Source: Vibrio rarus (GTDB lineage Bacteria; Pseudomonadota; Gammaproteobacteria; Enterobacterales; Vibrionaceae). Taken from it: 64,000 nucleotides of DNA. The translations under genes and the position numbers were made by a program. Under the pieces are notes generated by a model, which did not search any database, was not told where the DNA came from, and saw nothing but the letters and a program-made list of their open reading frames with translations. This document shows positions 27,629-35,351 of this stretch, piece after piece. The stretch is from NCBI RefSeq assembly GCF_024347075.1, contig NZ_AP024900.1:1798001-1862000 (forward strand). Reading direction: 5' to 3'. Numbering within the stretch: the stretch's first letter is position 1; every line of letters starts with the position of its first letter.

Positions 27629-29704
27629 ATGATCAATATGCCTAAAATTAAACATGCTCAGCTCGATTGGAACGACTCTGGTACCCCTGTATCCGAGCAA
27701 TTCGATGATGTCTATTTTTCAAATAACGACGGCCTCGCAGAGACTCGCTATGTCTTTCTCACCCAAAACCATATCCCTGAAAGATGGCATAATTATGACC
27801 AGCGCCGTTTTGTTATTGCTGAAACGGGGTTTGGCACAGGTTTAAATTTTTTAGCCTTATGTAAAGAGTTCGCCCAATTTAGAGAGCAACACCCGCAGTC
27901 CCCTCTCACTGAACTTCATTTTATCAGCTTTGAAAAATTCCCAGTTACTTTAGCGGATTTGCAACAAGCCCACCTAGCGTGGCCAGAATTGGCACACTAC
28001 GCTGCGGAGCTGCAACAGAACTACCCATTAGCTCTATCTGGATGTCAGCGCTTCTATGTGGCTGACGGTGCCATTACCGTGGATTTATGGCTGGGGGATA
28101 TTAAAGATACCCTACCTCAAGTGCCTACCTACGCCGAAGGCATCGTCGATGCTTGGTTCTTAGATGGGTTTGCCCCAAGCAAAAACCCTGAAATGTGGAA
28201 TCAAGACTTGTTTAACGGCATGGTAACACTGGCAAAACAGCACTGCACCGTAGCCACCTTCACCGCCGCCGGTTTTGTGCGACGAGGGCTCATTGAAGCG
28301 GGCTTTGACATGAAAAAAGTGAAAGGCTTTGCCCATAAACGAGAGATGATCGTCGGCACGCTGCGCGAGAAACAAGCCTATAGCAATATCTCCCCGTTAT
28401 TTGACCGCCCCCCACTATGTGGCCATAACCTGCCTAACCATGACCAAGATGTCGCTATTATCGGTGGCGGGATCGCCAGTGCTTGCTTGGCGTACTCGCT
28501 GGTCAAAAAAGGCATTCACGTCACCTTGTATTGTAAAGATGATGCGTTAGCCTGCGGCGCTTCTGGCAATCAACAAGGGGCGCTATATCCCCTATTAAAT
28601 GGCGAGCACAACACGGTATCGCAACTGTTTGCCAATGGCTTTGTTTATGCACGGCAGTTTTATTCGCACCTTGCCAATACTGTGCCCTTTGATCATCAAT
28701 GGTGTGGCGTAACGCAACTGTTGTGGAAAATTGATGAGCACAAAAAACTAACTAAGATTGTCCAAGGACAGTTTCCCTGCGAGTTAGTCACTGCTCACAA
28801 TGCACAGCAAACCCAAGCCGTCAGTGGCCTTGACTGCTCCTATGAGTCACTGTTTTATCCGCAAGGGGGTTGGTTGTCTCCACAGCAATGTACCCAAGGG
28901 ATCATGCAATTATTAGCCAGTAGTGAACAACTTACTTTGAAATTGCACTGTGACGTGGCCGAAATAGGTAAAGTCACACAAGCGGCACACAAGCAACACC
29001 ACTGGCAACTGACCACCTCACAAGGCACCTATACCCATCAAGCCGTAGTGATCGCCAATGGCCACAATTTTGACCAATTTAGCCAAGCGCAACGCATTCC
29101 GCTTGGTAAAGTAAAAGGCCAAGTGAGTCATATTCCAACCACACAGCAACTTGAAAAATTAAACACGGTACTGTGCTACGACGGCTACCTCACGCCTAAA
29201 AGCCCGCTAAATCAACACTGTATTGGGGCAAGTTACGATAGCCGTAACATCAATGTCGATTATGATGAGCAAGCGCAGTTGCAAAATGCGAAAAAACTGC
29301 AGCAATGTTTGCCTCAGCAACCATGGCCTGCGGAGGTGGATGTGAGTGACCATCAATCTCGGCAAGGTATCCGCAGCGTGTCCCGCGACCACCTGCCCTT
29401 TGCCGGTAATGTGGGTCAGTTTAACCAAATACTTGAGCAATACGCCCATTTGGCCGATCGCTACCCTCGTAATAAGCCAGAGCCAAGTAAGGTTAGCCAA
29501 TACCGTAATCTCTACTGTTTCGTGGGACTGGGCTCAAGAGGGCTCACCTCTGCCCCTTTAGTGGCCGAAATTCTGGCTTCGCAAATGCTCGGCTATCCGA
29601 TGCCGGCGTCCACTGAGCTCCTTGAGGCCTTACACCCGAGCCGGATGTGGGTACGAAAGCTCAGAAAAGGCCGACCTATTGAGAATACCAATCACACTAA
29701 GTAA
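27629..29704 (+). CDS. mnmC: Bifunctional tRNA mnm5s2U biosynthesis protein MnmC
   Basis: 691 residues. N-terminal SAM methyltransferase (ETGFGTGLNFLALC, VDAWFLDGFAPSKNP) and C-terminal FAD oxidoreductase (VAIIGGGIASACLAYSL, HQSRQGIRSVSRDHLPFAG). It converts cmnm5s2U to mnm5s2U at the wobble base of certain tRNAs. The last residues (NTNHTK) are encoded inside a dispersed repeat copy (29685-29711), suggesting the repeat altered the C-terminus. A start at 27638 (MPKIKHAQ) is also possible. Confidence 0.95.
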   Translation: MINMPKIKHAQLDWNDSGTPVSEQFDDVYFSNNDGLAETRYVFLTQNHIPERWHNYDQRRFVIAETGFGTGLNFLALCKEFAQFREQHPQSPLTELHFISFEKFPVTLADLQQAHLAWPELAHYAAELQQNYPLALSGCQRFYVADGAITVDLWLGDIKDTLPQVPTYAEGIVDAWFLDGFAPSKNPEMWNQDLFNGMVTLAKQHCTVATFTAAGFVRRGLIEAGFDMKKVKGFAHKREMIVGTLREKQAYSNISPLFDRPPLCGHNLPNHDQDVAIIGGGIASACLAYSLVKKGIHVTLYCKDDALACGASGNQQGALYPLLNGEHNTVSQLFANGFVYARQFYSHLANTVPFDHQWCGVTQLLWKIDEHKKLTKIVQGQFPCELVTAHNAQQTQAVSGLDCSYESLFYPQGGWLSPQQCTQGIMQLLASSEQLTLKLHCDVAEIGKVTQAAHKQHHWQLTTSQGTYTHQAVVIANGHNFDQFSQAQRIPLGKVKGQVSHIPTTQQLEKLNTVLCYDGYLTPKSPLNQHCIGASYDSRNINVDYDEQAQLQNAKKLQQCLPQQPWPAEVDVSDHQSRQGIRSVSRDHLPFAGNVGQFNQILEQYAHLADRYPRNKPEPSKVSQYRNLYCFVGLGSRGLTSAPLVAEILASQMLGYPMPASTELLEALHPSRMWVRKLRKGRPIENTNHTK

Positions 29705-29711
29705 TTGGTAT
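29685..29711 (+). repeat. Dispersed repeat, copy 3 (minimal), spanning the mnmC stop
   Basis: ATACCAAT-cacactaagta-ATTGGTAT: an 8-bp inverted repeat containing the CAATCACACTAAGTAA core seen at 15.9 and 22.1 kb. It covers the last six codons and stop of mnmC. Confidence 0.55.
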
Positions 29712-29730
29712 AACCATAATTGACCAATGT

Positions 29731-29761
29731 AAAAATGGGCTCAAATGAGCCCATTTTTTTG
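29731..29761. terminator. Bidirectional terminator between mnmC and the FMN reductase gene
   Basis: Stem AAAAATGGGCTC / GAGCCCATTTTT with loop AAAT and T7 on the right; serves the two convergent genes. Confidence 0.92.
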
Positions 29762-29771
29762 TGGTAAAGAC

Positions 29772-30323
29772 CTATTTAAACTCGGCAACTAAATCACCCA
29801 CCGCCTGTTGCAGCTGTTTTTTGAGCTCGATGCTCTGGCTATTGTCATGTTTAAAGTCATTGTTCTGCACATCAAATACATCATAAAAACTGGCAATGGA
29901 TAACGAGGCTTTCAGCTGTGCGCCAAAATGTGGCGCGGAGGCCACCGCACTGGCAAGAACCGTTTTTGCCCCGCCAGGGCCTGGGGATGTGGCTAAATAG
30001 AGCGCAGGTTTATTTTGAAATACGTTACGCTCAATACGCGTTGCCCAATCAAATAAATTTTTATAGGCCGCCGTATAACTGCCATTGTGCTCAGCAAATG
30101 ACACAATAATGGCATCGGCACGGCCAATCTTGGCTAATAATCGTTGAGCTGATTCACATTGGCCTAGGGTTTTTTCACTGTCTTCGCTAAATATTGCCGC
30201 TGGGAAATCGTTTAAATCTAATACCTCAACATCGCCACCGGCAACCTGATGCGCCGCATAGCTGGCTAATGTTTTATTGATAGAACTTGAGCTGGTGCTT
30301 GCGCCAAAGGCGATGATTTTCAT
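29772..30323 (-). CDS. NADPH-dependent FMN reductase family protein
   Basis: 183 residues. Flavodoxin-like fold: FGASTSSSSINKTLASY at the N-terminus is the FMN phosphate-binding loop, and SFAEHNGSYTAAYKNLFDWATR plus LATSPGPGGAKTVL are typical of the NAD(P)H-dependent FMN reductase/azoreductase family. Likely a soluble flavin or quinone reductase; substrate unknown. It sits between mnmC (convergent) and yfcL. Confidence 0.88.
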   Translation of the reverse strand: MKIIAFGASTSSSSINKTLASYAAHQVAGGDVEVLDLNDFPAAIFSEDSEKTLGQCESAQRLLAKIGRADAIIVSFAEHNGSYTAAYKNLFDWATRIERNVFQNKPALYLATSPGPGGAKTVLASAVASAPHFGAQLKASLSIASFYDVFDVQNNDFKHDNSQSIELKKQLQQAVGDLVAEFK

Positions 30324-30396
30324 AACTAAATGTCCTTATTGAGTCACGAGTACAAGCAATAGACTAGACAGCTTTAGATTCGCTGTCTAATAAAGC

Positions 30397-30663
30397 TTAA
30401 GCTAATGCTTGAGATAATGAGTCCCACATATCGGCCACAATAGCACGATCCGCTGGGGTTAATTCTGTTTGTGCATCACTGAGGCTTTGTTCTATTTTTT
30501 GCTTAAATAGAGCCACATCGGTGATCCCTTCATACTCACAATCTGCCGCGGCAAGAGAAATGTGACCACGTAAATAGCCACCAGCAAACAACTCATCATC
30601 CGATGCCGTAGCAACGGTTTGGTCAATGGTATCCAGCAATTGTTCTTCGAGTTGTAAAATCAT
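30397..30663 (-). CDS. yfcL: YfcL family protein
   Basis: 88 residues, acidic and helical, beginning MILQLEEQLLDTIDQTVATA. YfcL follows epmC in E. coli in the same order, and only 3 nt separate them here. Function unknown. An inverted repeat (TAGACAGC/GCTGTCTA, 30365-30389) follows the stop but lacks a T-run. Confidence 0.88.
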   Translation of the reverse strand: MILQLEEQLLDTIDQTVATASDDELFAGGYLRGHISLAAADCEYEGITDVALFKQKIEQSLSDAQTELTPADRAIVADMWDSLSQALA

Positions 30664-30666
30664 GGT

Positions 30667-31194
30667 TTAAACTACCTTAAAGTCGTCCTGAGTAAGTGGA
30701 GGGACACTGTAAAAATCCCGCAGCGCATTAGAAAGCATCTTCACCCTAGTTGGCAAGCCTTTCTGTAAAATGTCGATAACTTCGTTGTAAACTTTTTTCG
30801 TGAACAGTCGTCTATCCGGTTCAAAGTCGCCATGTAGATTGTCACAACTCACCTGAAAACGAAAACCAGCACTTTGCGCCAAGATCCACTCATAGGCTTG
30901 GGGGCGGATTTCCACCACCTCAAATTGCGCCTGTGTGGCCGCATCACGCCCATCTGGCTCATACCAATAGCCAAAATCTTCTAGCAAACGTCGCTTAGGT
31001 CCCGCCACGCACCAATGGGCAATTTCATGTAGTCCTGAGGCATAAAAACCACGGGCAAAGATAATCCGGTGATGGTCAAACTCCTCATCGGCAGGCAGAT
31101 AAATGGGCTCATCTCCTCCCAATATTAAGCGAGTATTGAATGTGTCGAAAAAGGTATTATCAAAGATGTTAATGAGATCTTGGTAGTCGTGCAT
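30667..31194 (-). CDS. epmC: Elongation factor P hydroxylase
   Basis: 175 residues. EpmC (YfcM) hydroxylates the beta-lysyl-lysine on EF-P. The iron-binding segment GLHEIAHWCVAG is present, as are the family start HDYQDLINIFDNTF and WYEPDGRDAATQAQFE. Its presence implies EpmA/EpmB elsewhere in the genome. Part of the prmB-aroC-epmC-yfcL block. Confidence 0.95.
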   Translation of the reverse strand: MHDYQDLINIFDNTFFDTFNTRLILGGDEPIYLPADEEFDHHRIIFARGFYASGLHEIAHWCVAGPKRRLLEDFGYWYEPDGRDAATQAQFEVVEIRPQAYEWILAQSAGFRFQVSCDNLHGDFEPDRRLFTKKVYNEVIDILQKGLPTRVKMLSNALRDFYSVPPLTQDDFKVV

Positions 31195-31235
31195 GAGGGT
31201 ACTGTCTATGTTGAAAAAGTGTGGGTTCTGGATTT

Positions 31236-31268
31236 CAGGAAAACGAGCGCCACCGCTAAGGTGGCGCT
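31236..31268 (-). terminator. Terminator after aroC
   Basis: On the minus strand AGCGCCACC-TTAGC-GGTGGCGCT then CGTTTTCC, starting 12 nt after the aroC stop. The T-run is short, so some read-through to epmC is possible. Confidence 0.7.
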
Positions 31269-31280
31269 GAGGGTTATTGT

Positions 31281-32366
31281 TTAAATTGCAGGGGTTTCTG
31301 TCGTCACGCCGTGGTTTTGTCCTCGGTGACGTAACAAGTGGTCCAGCAACACAATCGCAAGCATAGCTTCAGCGATAGGCACTGCGCGGATCCCCACACA
31401 AGGATCGTGTCGACCCTTAGTGATCAGTTGCGTGGCTTCACCTTGACGGGTGATAGTGTTACCCGGCACAGTGATGCTTGAGGTGGGTTTAAGGGCAATA
31501 TTGGCCACAATATCTTGGCCTGTTGAAATGCCACCTAAAATACCACCAGCATGGTTAGAAGCAAATCCTTGCGGGGTGAGTTCATCTCTGTGCTCACTGC
31601 CCTTTTGCGTAGCAACGTCAAAACCGTCACCAATTTCGACGCCTTTCACCGCATTAATGCTCATTAATGCATGGGCAATATCTGCATCGAGGCGATCAAA
31701 AATAGGCTCGCCTAGCCCTACAGGAACGCGTTTAGCCACCACCTGAAGTTTGGCGCCAACAGAATCACCATCTTTTTTAAGATCACGTATCAGCTGATCA
31801 AATTTATCTACGGCAGCCGCATCAGGAGAGAAAAAGGGATTATTTTCAATCTCAGAAAAATCCACCGTTTCAATGGTCACATCGCCCATTTGCGTCAAGT
31901 AGGCTTTAATTTCTACGCCAAATTCTTGCTCAAGGTATTTTTTCGCAACCGCCCCTGCGGCCACACGCATTGCGGTTTCACGAGCAGAAGAACGCCCGCC
32001 ACCTCGGTAGTCACGCACACCGTATTTTTGATGATAGGTGTAATCCGCATGACCAGGACGGAACTTGTCTTTAATTTCTGAGTAATCTTTAGAACGTTGA
32101 TCGGTGTTCTCAATCAATAAACCAATGGATGTGCCTGTGGTTTTTCCCTCAAAGACCCCGGATAAAATTTTCACTTCATCAGGTTCACGACGCGCCGTAG
32201 TATAACGAGATGTACCGGGACGACGACGATCCAAATCTTTTTGCAGATCGGCCTCTTGTAGGGCTAATCCAGGAGGGCATCCATCAATGATGCAACCTAA
32301 TGCGATTCCGTGGCTTTCACCAAAGGTGGTGACGCGAAAATGCTGGCCTATGCTGTTTCCTGCCAT
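31281..32366 (-). CDS. aroC: Chorismate synthase
   Basis: 361 residues. Converts EPSP to chorismate, the last shared step of aromatic amino acid synthesis, using reduced FMN. Signatures [37 protein letters not shown] and [17 protein letters not shown] are intact. Downstream of prmB on the same strand, with a terminator between them. Confidence 0.98.
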   Translation of the reverse strand: MAGNSIGQHFRVTTFGESHGIALGCIIDGCPPGLALQEADLQKDLDRRRPGTSRYTTARREPDEVKILSGVFEGKTTGTSIGLLIENTDQRSKDYSEIKDKFRPGHADYTYHQKYGVRDYRGGGRSSARETAMRVAAGAVAKKYLEQEFGVEIKAYLTQMGDVTIETVDFSEIENNPFFSPDAAAVDKFDQLIRDLKKDGDSVGAKLQVVAKRVPVGLGEPIFDRLDADIAHALMSINAVKGVEIGDGFDVATQKGSEHRDELTPQGFASNHAGGILGGISTGQDIVANIALKPTSSITVPGNTITRQGEATQLITKGRHDPCVGIRAVPIAEAMLAIVLLDHLLRHRGQNHGVTTETPAI

Positions 32367-32449
32367 TACTTCCTCATTGTAAGTCTGTTTTATACAAGCG
32401 AATACCTTTCATACTCGCTTTATCACACTCTATTGTAAAGTGCTTTGAC

Positions 32450-32480
32450 AACAAAAAACGGCACCCTAATGGATGCCGTT
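32450..32480 (-). terminator. Terminator after prmB
   Basis: Stem AACGGCA / TGCCGTT with a 10-base loop, followed on the minus strand by TTTTTTG; 21 nt past the prmB stop. Confidence 0.85.
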
Positions 32481-32500
32481 ATGCATTTCATTTTTCAATA

Positions 32501-33445
32501 TCAATCAATATAGAGGGCGAATTCCGCCGCGCAATCGACCAATTGCTCACGAGTGAGCATGAAGACACCGTGTCCACCGTTAGCAAACTCTACCCATGTA
32601 AATGGGATATCTGGGTACTGTTCGATCATATGTACCATAGAGTTACCCACTTCACAGATAAGAATACCGTTTTCAGTGAGGTATTTAGGCGCATTGGCCA
32701 AAATACGACGCACCAATTTCAATCCATCAGTGCCAGCGGCTAAGCCCAATTCAGGTTCATGTTTGAACTCTTCAGGCAAGCTGTTCATATCTTCTTCATC
32801 CACATACGGTGGATTGGTTACGATAAGGTCGTATTTCTCTTGCACCAAATCACGGAAGAGATCGGAACGAATCGGTGTCACTTGCATTTCAAGACCATGA
32901 TCTTGAATATTTTGCTCGGCAACTTCCAATGCATCACTAGAAATATCAATGGCATCCACTTCTGCATCAGGGAAAACATGACCACAAGCAATGGCAATAC
33001 AACCACTGCCGGTACACAGATCCATAATGCGCGTTGGTGGCTCAACTAACCACGGCTGAAACTGGCTTTCAATTAATTCGGCAATCGGTGAACGAGGCAC
33101 TAATACGCGTTCATCAACAAAAAACTCCATTCCGCAGAACCAAGCTTTATTGGTGATGTAAGCCGTTGGGGTACGCTCGTTAATACGTTGAATAACACGC
33201 TCCACCAAACGCAAACGTTCGCTATGGGTTAAACGTGAATTCAACACGTGTGATGGCACGTCTAGAGGTAGATAAATAGAAGGTAGGATTAATTGAACAG
33301 CCTCATCCCACGCATTATCTGTACCGTGGCCATAAAATAGGCCTGCTGCATTAAAGCGACTCACTGTCCAACGAATCATGTCTTGCAGTGTATGAAGTTC
33401 CGACACGGCTTCTTCTACAAAAATCTTATCCAAAAGTTTCTCCAA
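32501..33445 (-). CDS. prmB: 50S ribosomal protein L3 N5-glutamine methyltransferase
   Basis: 314 residues. HemK-type class I methyltransferase: SAM loop [16 protein letters not shown] and the NPPY motif ([13 protein letters not shown]) that holds the substrate glutamine. PrmB methylates L3; its place directly before aroC supports PrmB over PrmC. Divergent from smrB. Confidence 0.96.
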   Translation of the reverse strand: MEKLLDKIFVEEAVSELHTLQDMIRWTVSRFNAAGLFYGHGTDNAWDEAVQLILPSIYLPLDVPSHVLNSRLTHSERLRLVERVIQRINERTPTAYITNKAWFCGMEFFVDERVLVPRSPIAELIESQFQPWLVEPPTRIMDLCTGSGCIAIACGHVFPDAEVDAIDISSDALEVAEQNIQDHGLEMQVTPIRSDLFRDLVQEKYDLIVTNPPYVDEEDMNSLPEEFKHEPELGLAAGTDGLKLVRRILANAPKYLTENGILICEVGNSMVHMIEQYPDIPFTWVEFANGGHGVFMLTREQLVDCAAEFALYID

Positions 33446-33494
33446 AAAGCGCTACAATACTGCCCTATCAACGATCGATTAGAACACTTATCCC

Positions 33495-34025
33495 ATGAAC
33501 AAACCAGACAAGCCAAACGATGATGACTTTGCTTTGTTTAAAGAAGCAGTACAAGGCGTTAAAAAGTTAGCACAGGATACCATAATCCAACCGCCAAAAA
33601 GAGAGACAAGACAAAAACAACAACAAAGGTTTAATCGAGAAGCCAAAGATAATGAATTTTTCTTCTCTGATGAGTTCGAACCGTTACTCAGTGAAGACGG
33701 GCCAACTCGCTATGCACGCAGTGATGTCTCTAAGTATGAAGTTAAACGCTTAAGGCGTGGCGTATATGTGCCTGACGTATTTTTAGACATGCACGGCATG
33801 ACCCAACAAGAGGCGAAACGTGAATTAGGGGCAATGATAGCCCATTGCATTAAAGAAAATGTGCACTGTGCCAGTGTGATGCACGGTATTGGCAAGCATA
33901 TTCTCAAGCAAAAAGTGCCCCTATGGCTTGCTCAGCATCCCGATGTGATGGCCTATCACCAAGCCCCGTTAGAATTTGGCGGTGCAGGAGCCCTGTTAAT
34001 TTTATTATCTATCCCAGAGCGATAG
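33495..34025 (+). CDS. smrB: Smr-domain ribosome-rescue endonuclease SmrB
   Basis: 176 residues. A charged N-terminal extension (helix binding the ribosome in SmrB) precedes a Smr domain with DMHGMTQQEAKREL (the conserved D-x-H-G) and MHGIGKHILKQKVPLWL. SmrB cleaves mRNA between collided ribosomes. Divergent from prmB, as in E. coli. Confidence 0.94.
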   Translation: MNKPDKPNDDDFALFKEAVQGVKKLAQDTIIQPPKRETRQKQQQRFNREAKDNEFFFSDEFEPLLSEDGPTRYARSDVSKYEVKRLRRGVYVPDVFLDMHGMTQQEAKRELGAMIAHCIKENVHCASVMHGIGKHILKQKVPLWLAQHPDVMAYHQAPLEFGGAGALLILLSIPER

Positions 34026-34061
34026 TGATCTTTCTTTTTCTATTCCCGTAACAAGAGTCAC

Positions 34062-34079
34062 TATCTAAATATTTAGATA
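34062..34079. promoter_or_regulatory. Perfect 18-bp palindrome upstream of the fasciclin gene
   Basis: TATCTAAATATTTAGATA, 22 nt before the ATG of the fasciclin gene. Likely an operator or a hairpin in the 5' leader; no regulator can be named. Confidence 0.4.
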
Positions 34080-34100
34080 TCACACCACGAGGGATAGGTT

Positions 34101-34598
34101 ATGTTCACACAGATCGTAAAAAGAAGCGTTGCATTACTTTGTATCATGGCGATGAGCGCCAGCGTTTATGCCGGTCACCATGGCATGAAAAAAGACATCA
34201 TAGATACGGCCGCCAGTAATGAGGATTTTTCCACCTTAGTTACCGCCATCAAAGCGGCAGGTTTAGTGGATACGCTAAAAGGGGATGGCCCATTTACAGT
34301 GCTGGCTCCAACCAATGCGGCCTTTGCTAAATTACCCGCGGGCACTGTCGAATCACTGCTAAAGCCGGAAAACAAAGACAAGTTGGTGGCTATTTTAACC
34401 TACCACGTGATCCCAGCCAAAGCGATGGCCGCTGATGTGGTTAAGCTAAGTGAAGCCAGTACAGTGCAAGGTGGGAAAATAATGATTACCACTATGGATG
34501 GCAAAGTGATGATCAATAACGCCCAAGTCACTGCCACCGATATCAAGGCCTCCAACGGGGTTATCCACGTCATTGATACGGTACTTATGCCCAAGTAA
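34101..34598 (+). CDS. Exported fasciclin (FAS1) domain protein
   Basis: 165 residues. Signal peptide ([16 protein letters not shown]) and one FAS1 domain: [36 protein letters not shown] (H1 box) and [14 protein letters not shown] (H2 box). FAS1 proteins act in adhesion or bind ligands; in bacteria the role is often unknown. GGGATAGG before the ATG is a plausible ribosome site. Monocistronic, closed by a strong terminator. Confidence 0.94.
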   Translation: MFTQIVKRSVALLCIMAMSASVYAGHHGMKKDIIDTAASNEDFSTLVTAIKAAGLVDTLKGDGPFTVLAPTNAAFAKLPAGTVESLLKPENKDKLVAILTYHVIPAKAMAADVVKLSEASTVQGGKIMITTMDGKVMINNAQVTATDIKASNGVIHVIDTVLMPK

Positions 34599-34613
34599 CC
34601 CGCGTAGAAAAGG

Positions 34614-34646
34614 AAATGGCGACCCAGTGAAGGTCGCCATTTTTTA
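34614..34646 (+). terminator. Terminator after the fasciclin gene
   Basis: Stem AATGGCGACC / GGTCGCCATT with a seven-base loop and T-rich tail. Confidence 0.9.
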
Positions 34647-34684
34647 TTGTTCTTTCAATTCTTACGGCAAAATGGCGCAGAGCT

Positions 34685-35149
34685 TTATGGGGCAATATGC
34701 CACAGCAGTTCGCCATTGCCACTGGCAACATCAAACTCTATGGCAGCAAAGCCTGACGTTGGGAACATAGGGGCACTCATATCATTGACAAACTCTGCGG
34801 TCAGATACCCCACTAAAGGCAAGTGCGACACTAACAGTACCGATGTCACTTGCTGTGTTTCTATCAGGGCACACAGGTATTGATAGACATCATCCGACTG
34901 TCCATAAGGGGTAATATCCTCACACTGTTCCACTTTATCTGCAGAGAATTGCTGCTTGATGATCTGCCAAGTTTGTTGTGCACGAATGTAAGGGCTTACC
35001 AGTACCAAATCAAAATGAGAAATCCCTTGCTTTACTACCGCTTGAGCGACCTGTAATGACTGGGTTTCCCCTCGTTCGGTTAACGTACGCTCCGCATCAC
35101 TTGATGCAAAGCTGCCCGCCTCTCCGTGGCGCATGATATATACGTTCAT
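34685..35149 (-). CDS. sixA: Phosphohistidine phosphatase SixA
   Basis: 154 residues from ATG 35149, chosen because AGGA lies five bases before it; the ATG two codons upstream overlaps that site. Histidine-phosphatase family, RHG motif in YIMRHGEAG and the second catalytic His in LLVSHLPLVGYL. SixA removes phosphate from histidine phosphotransfer proteins (ArcB, NPr). Confidence 0.93.
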   Translation of the reverse strand: MNVYIMRHGEAGSFASSDAERTLTERGETQSLQVAQAVVKQGISHFDLVLVSPYIRAQQTWQIIKQQFSADKVEQCEDITPYGQSDDVYQYLCALIETQQVTSVLLVSHLPLVGYLTAEFVNDMSAPMFPTSGFAAIEFDVASGNGELLWHIAP

Positions 35150-35351
35150 TTTCATCCTAAACTTATGACTGCCAATTCAAAGAGTACACCATAACTCCAT
35201 GAGTTATCTCTGATTAAGCTAGCATTTCGATAAAAAATTAATTTTTAGGTTTGCTAGACGCCATTGCTCCGCCATACTTGACATACAAAACAATAGTTTA
35301 TCTCGCTAGAAACAACCATTTCACTGCGTGTCACTGCAAGGAGAACGTTAA

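Noticed and set aside
30365..30389. Hairpin TAGACAGC/GCTGTCTA after yfcL
   Set aside because: No T-run on the minus strand; not listed as a terminator.
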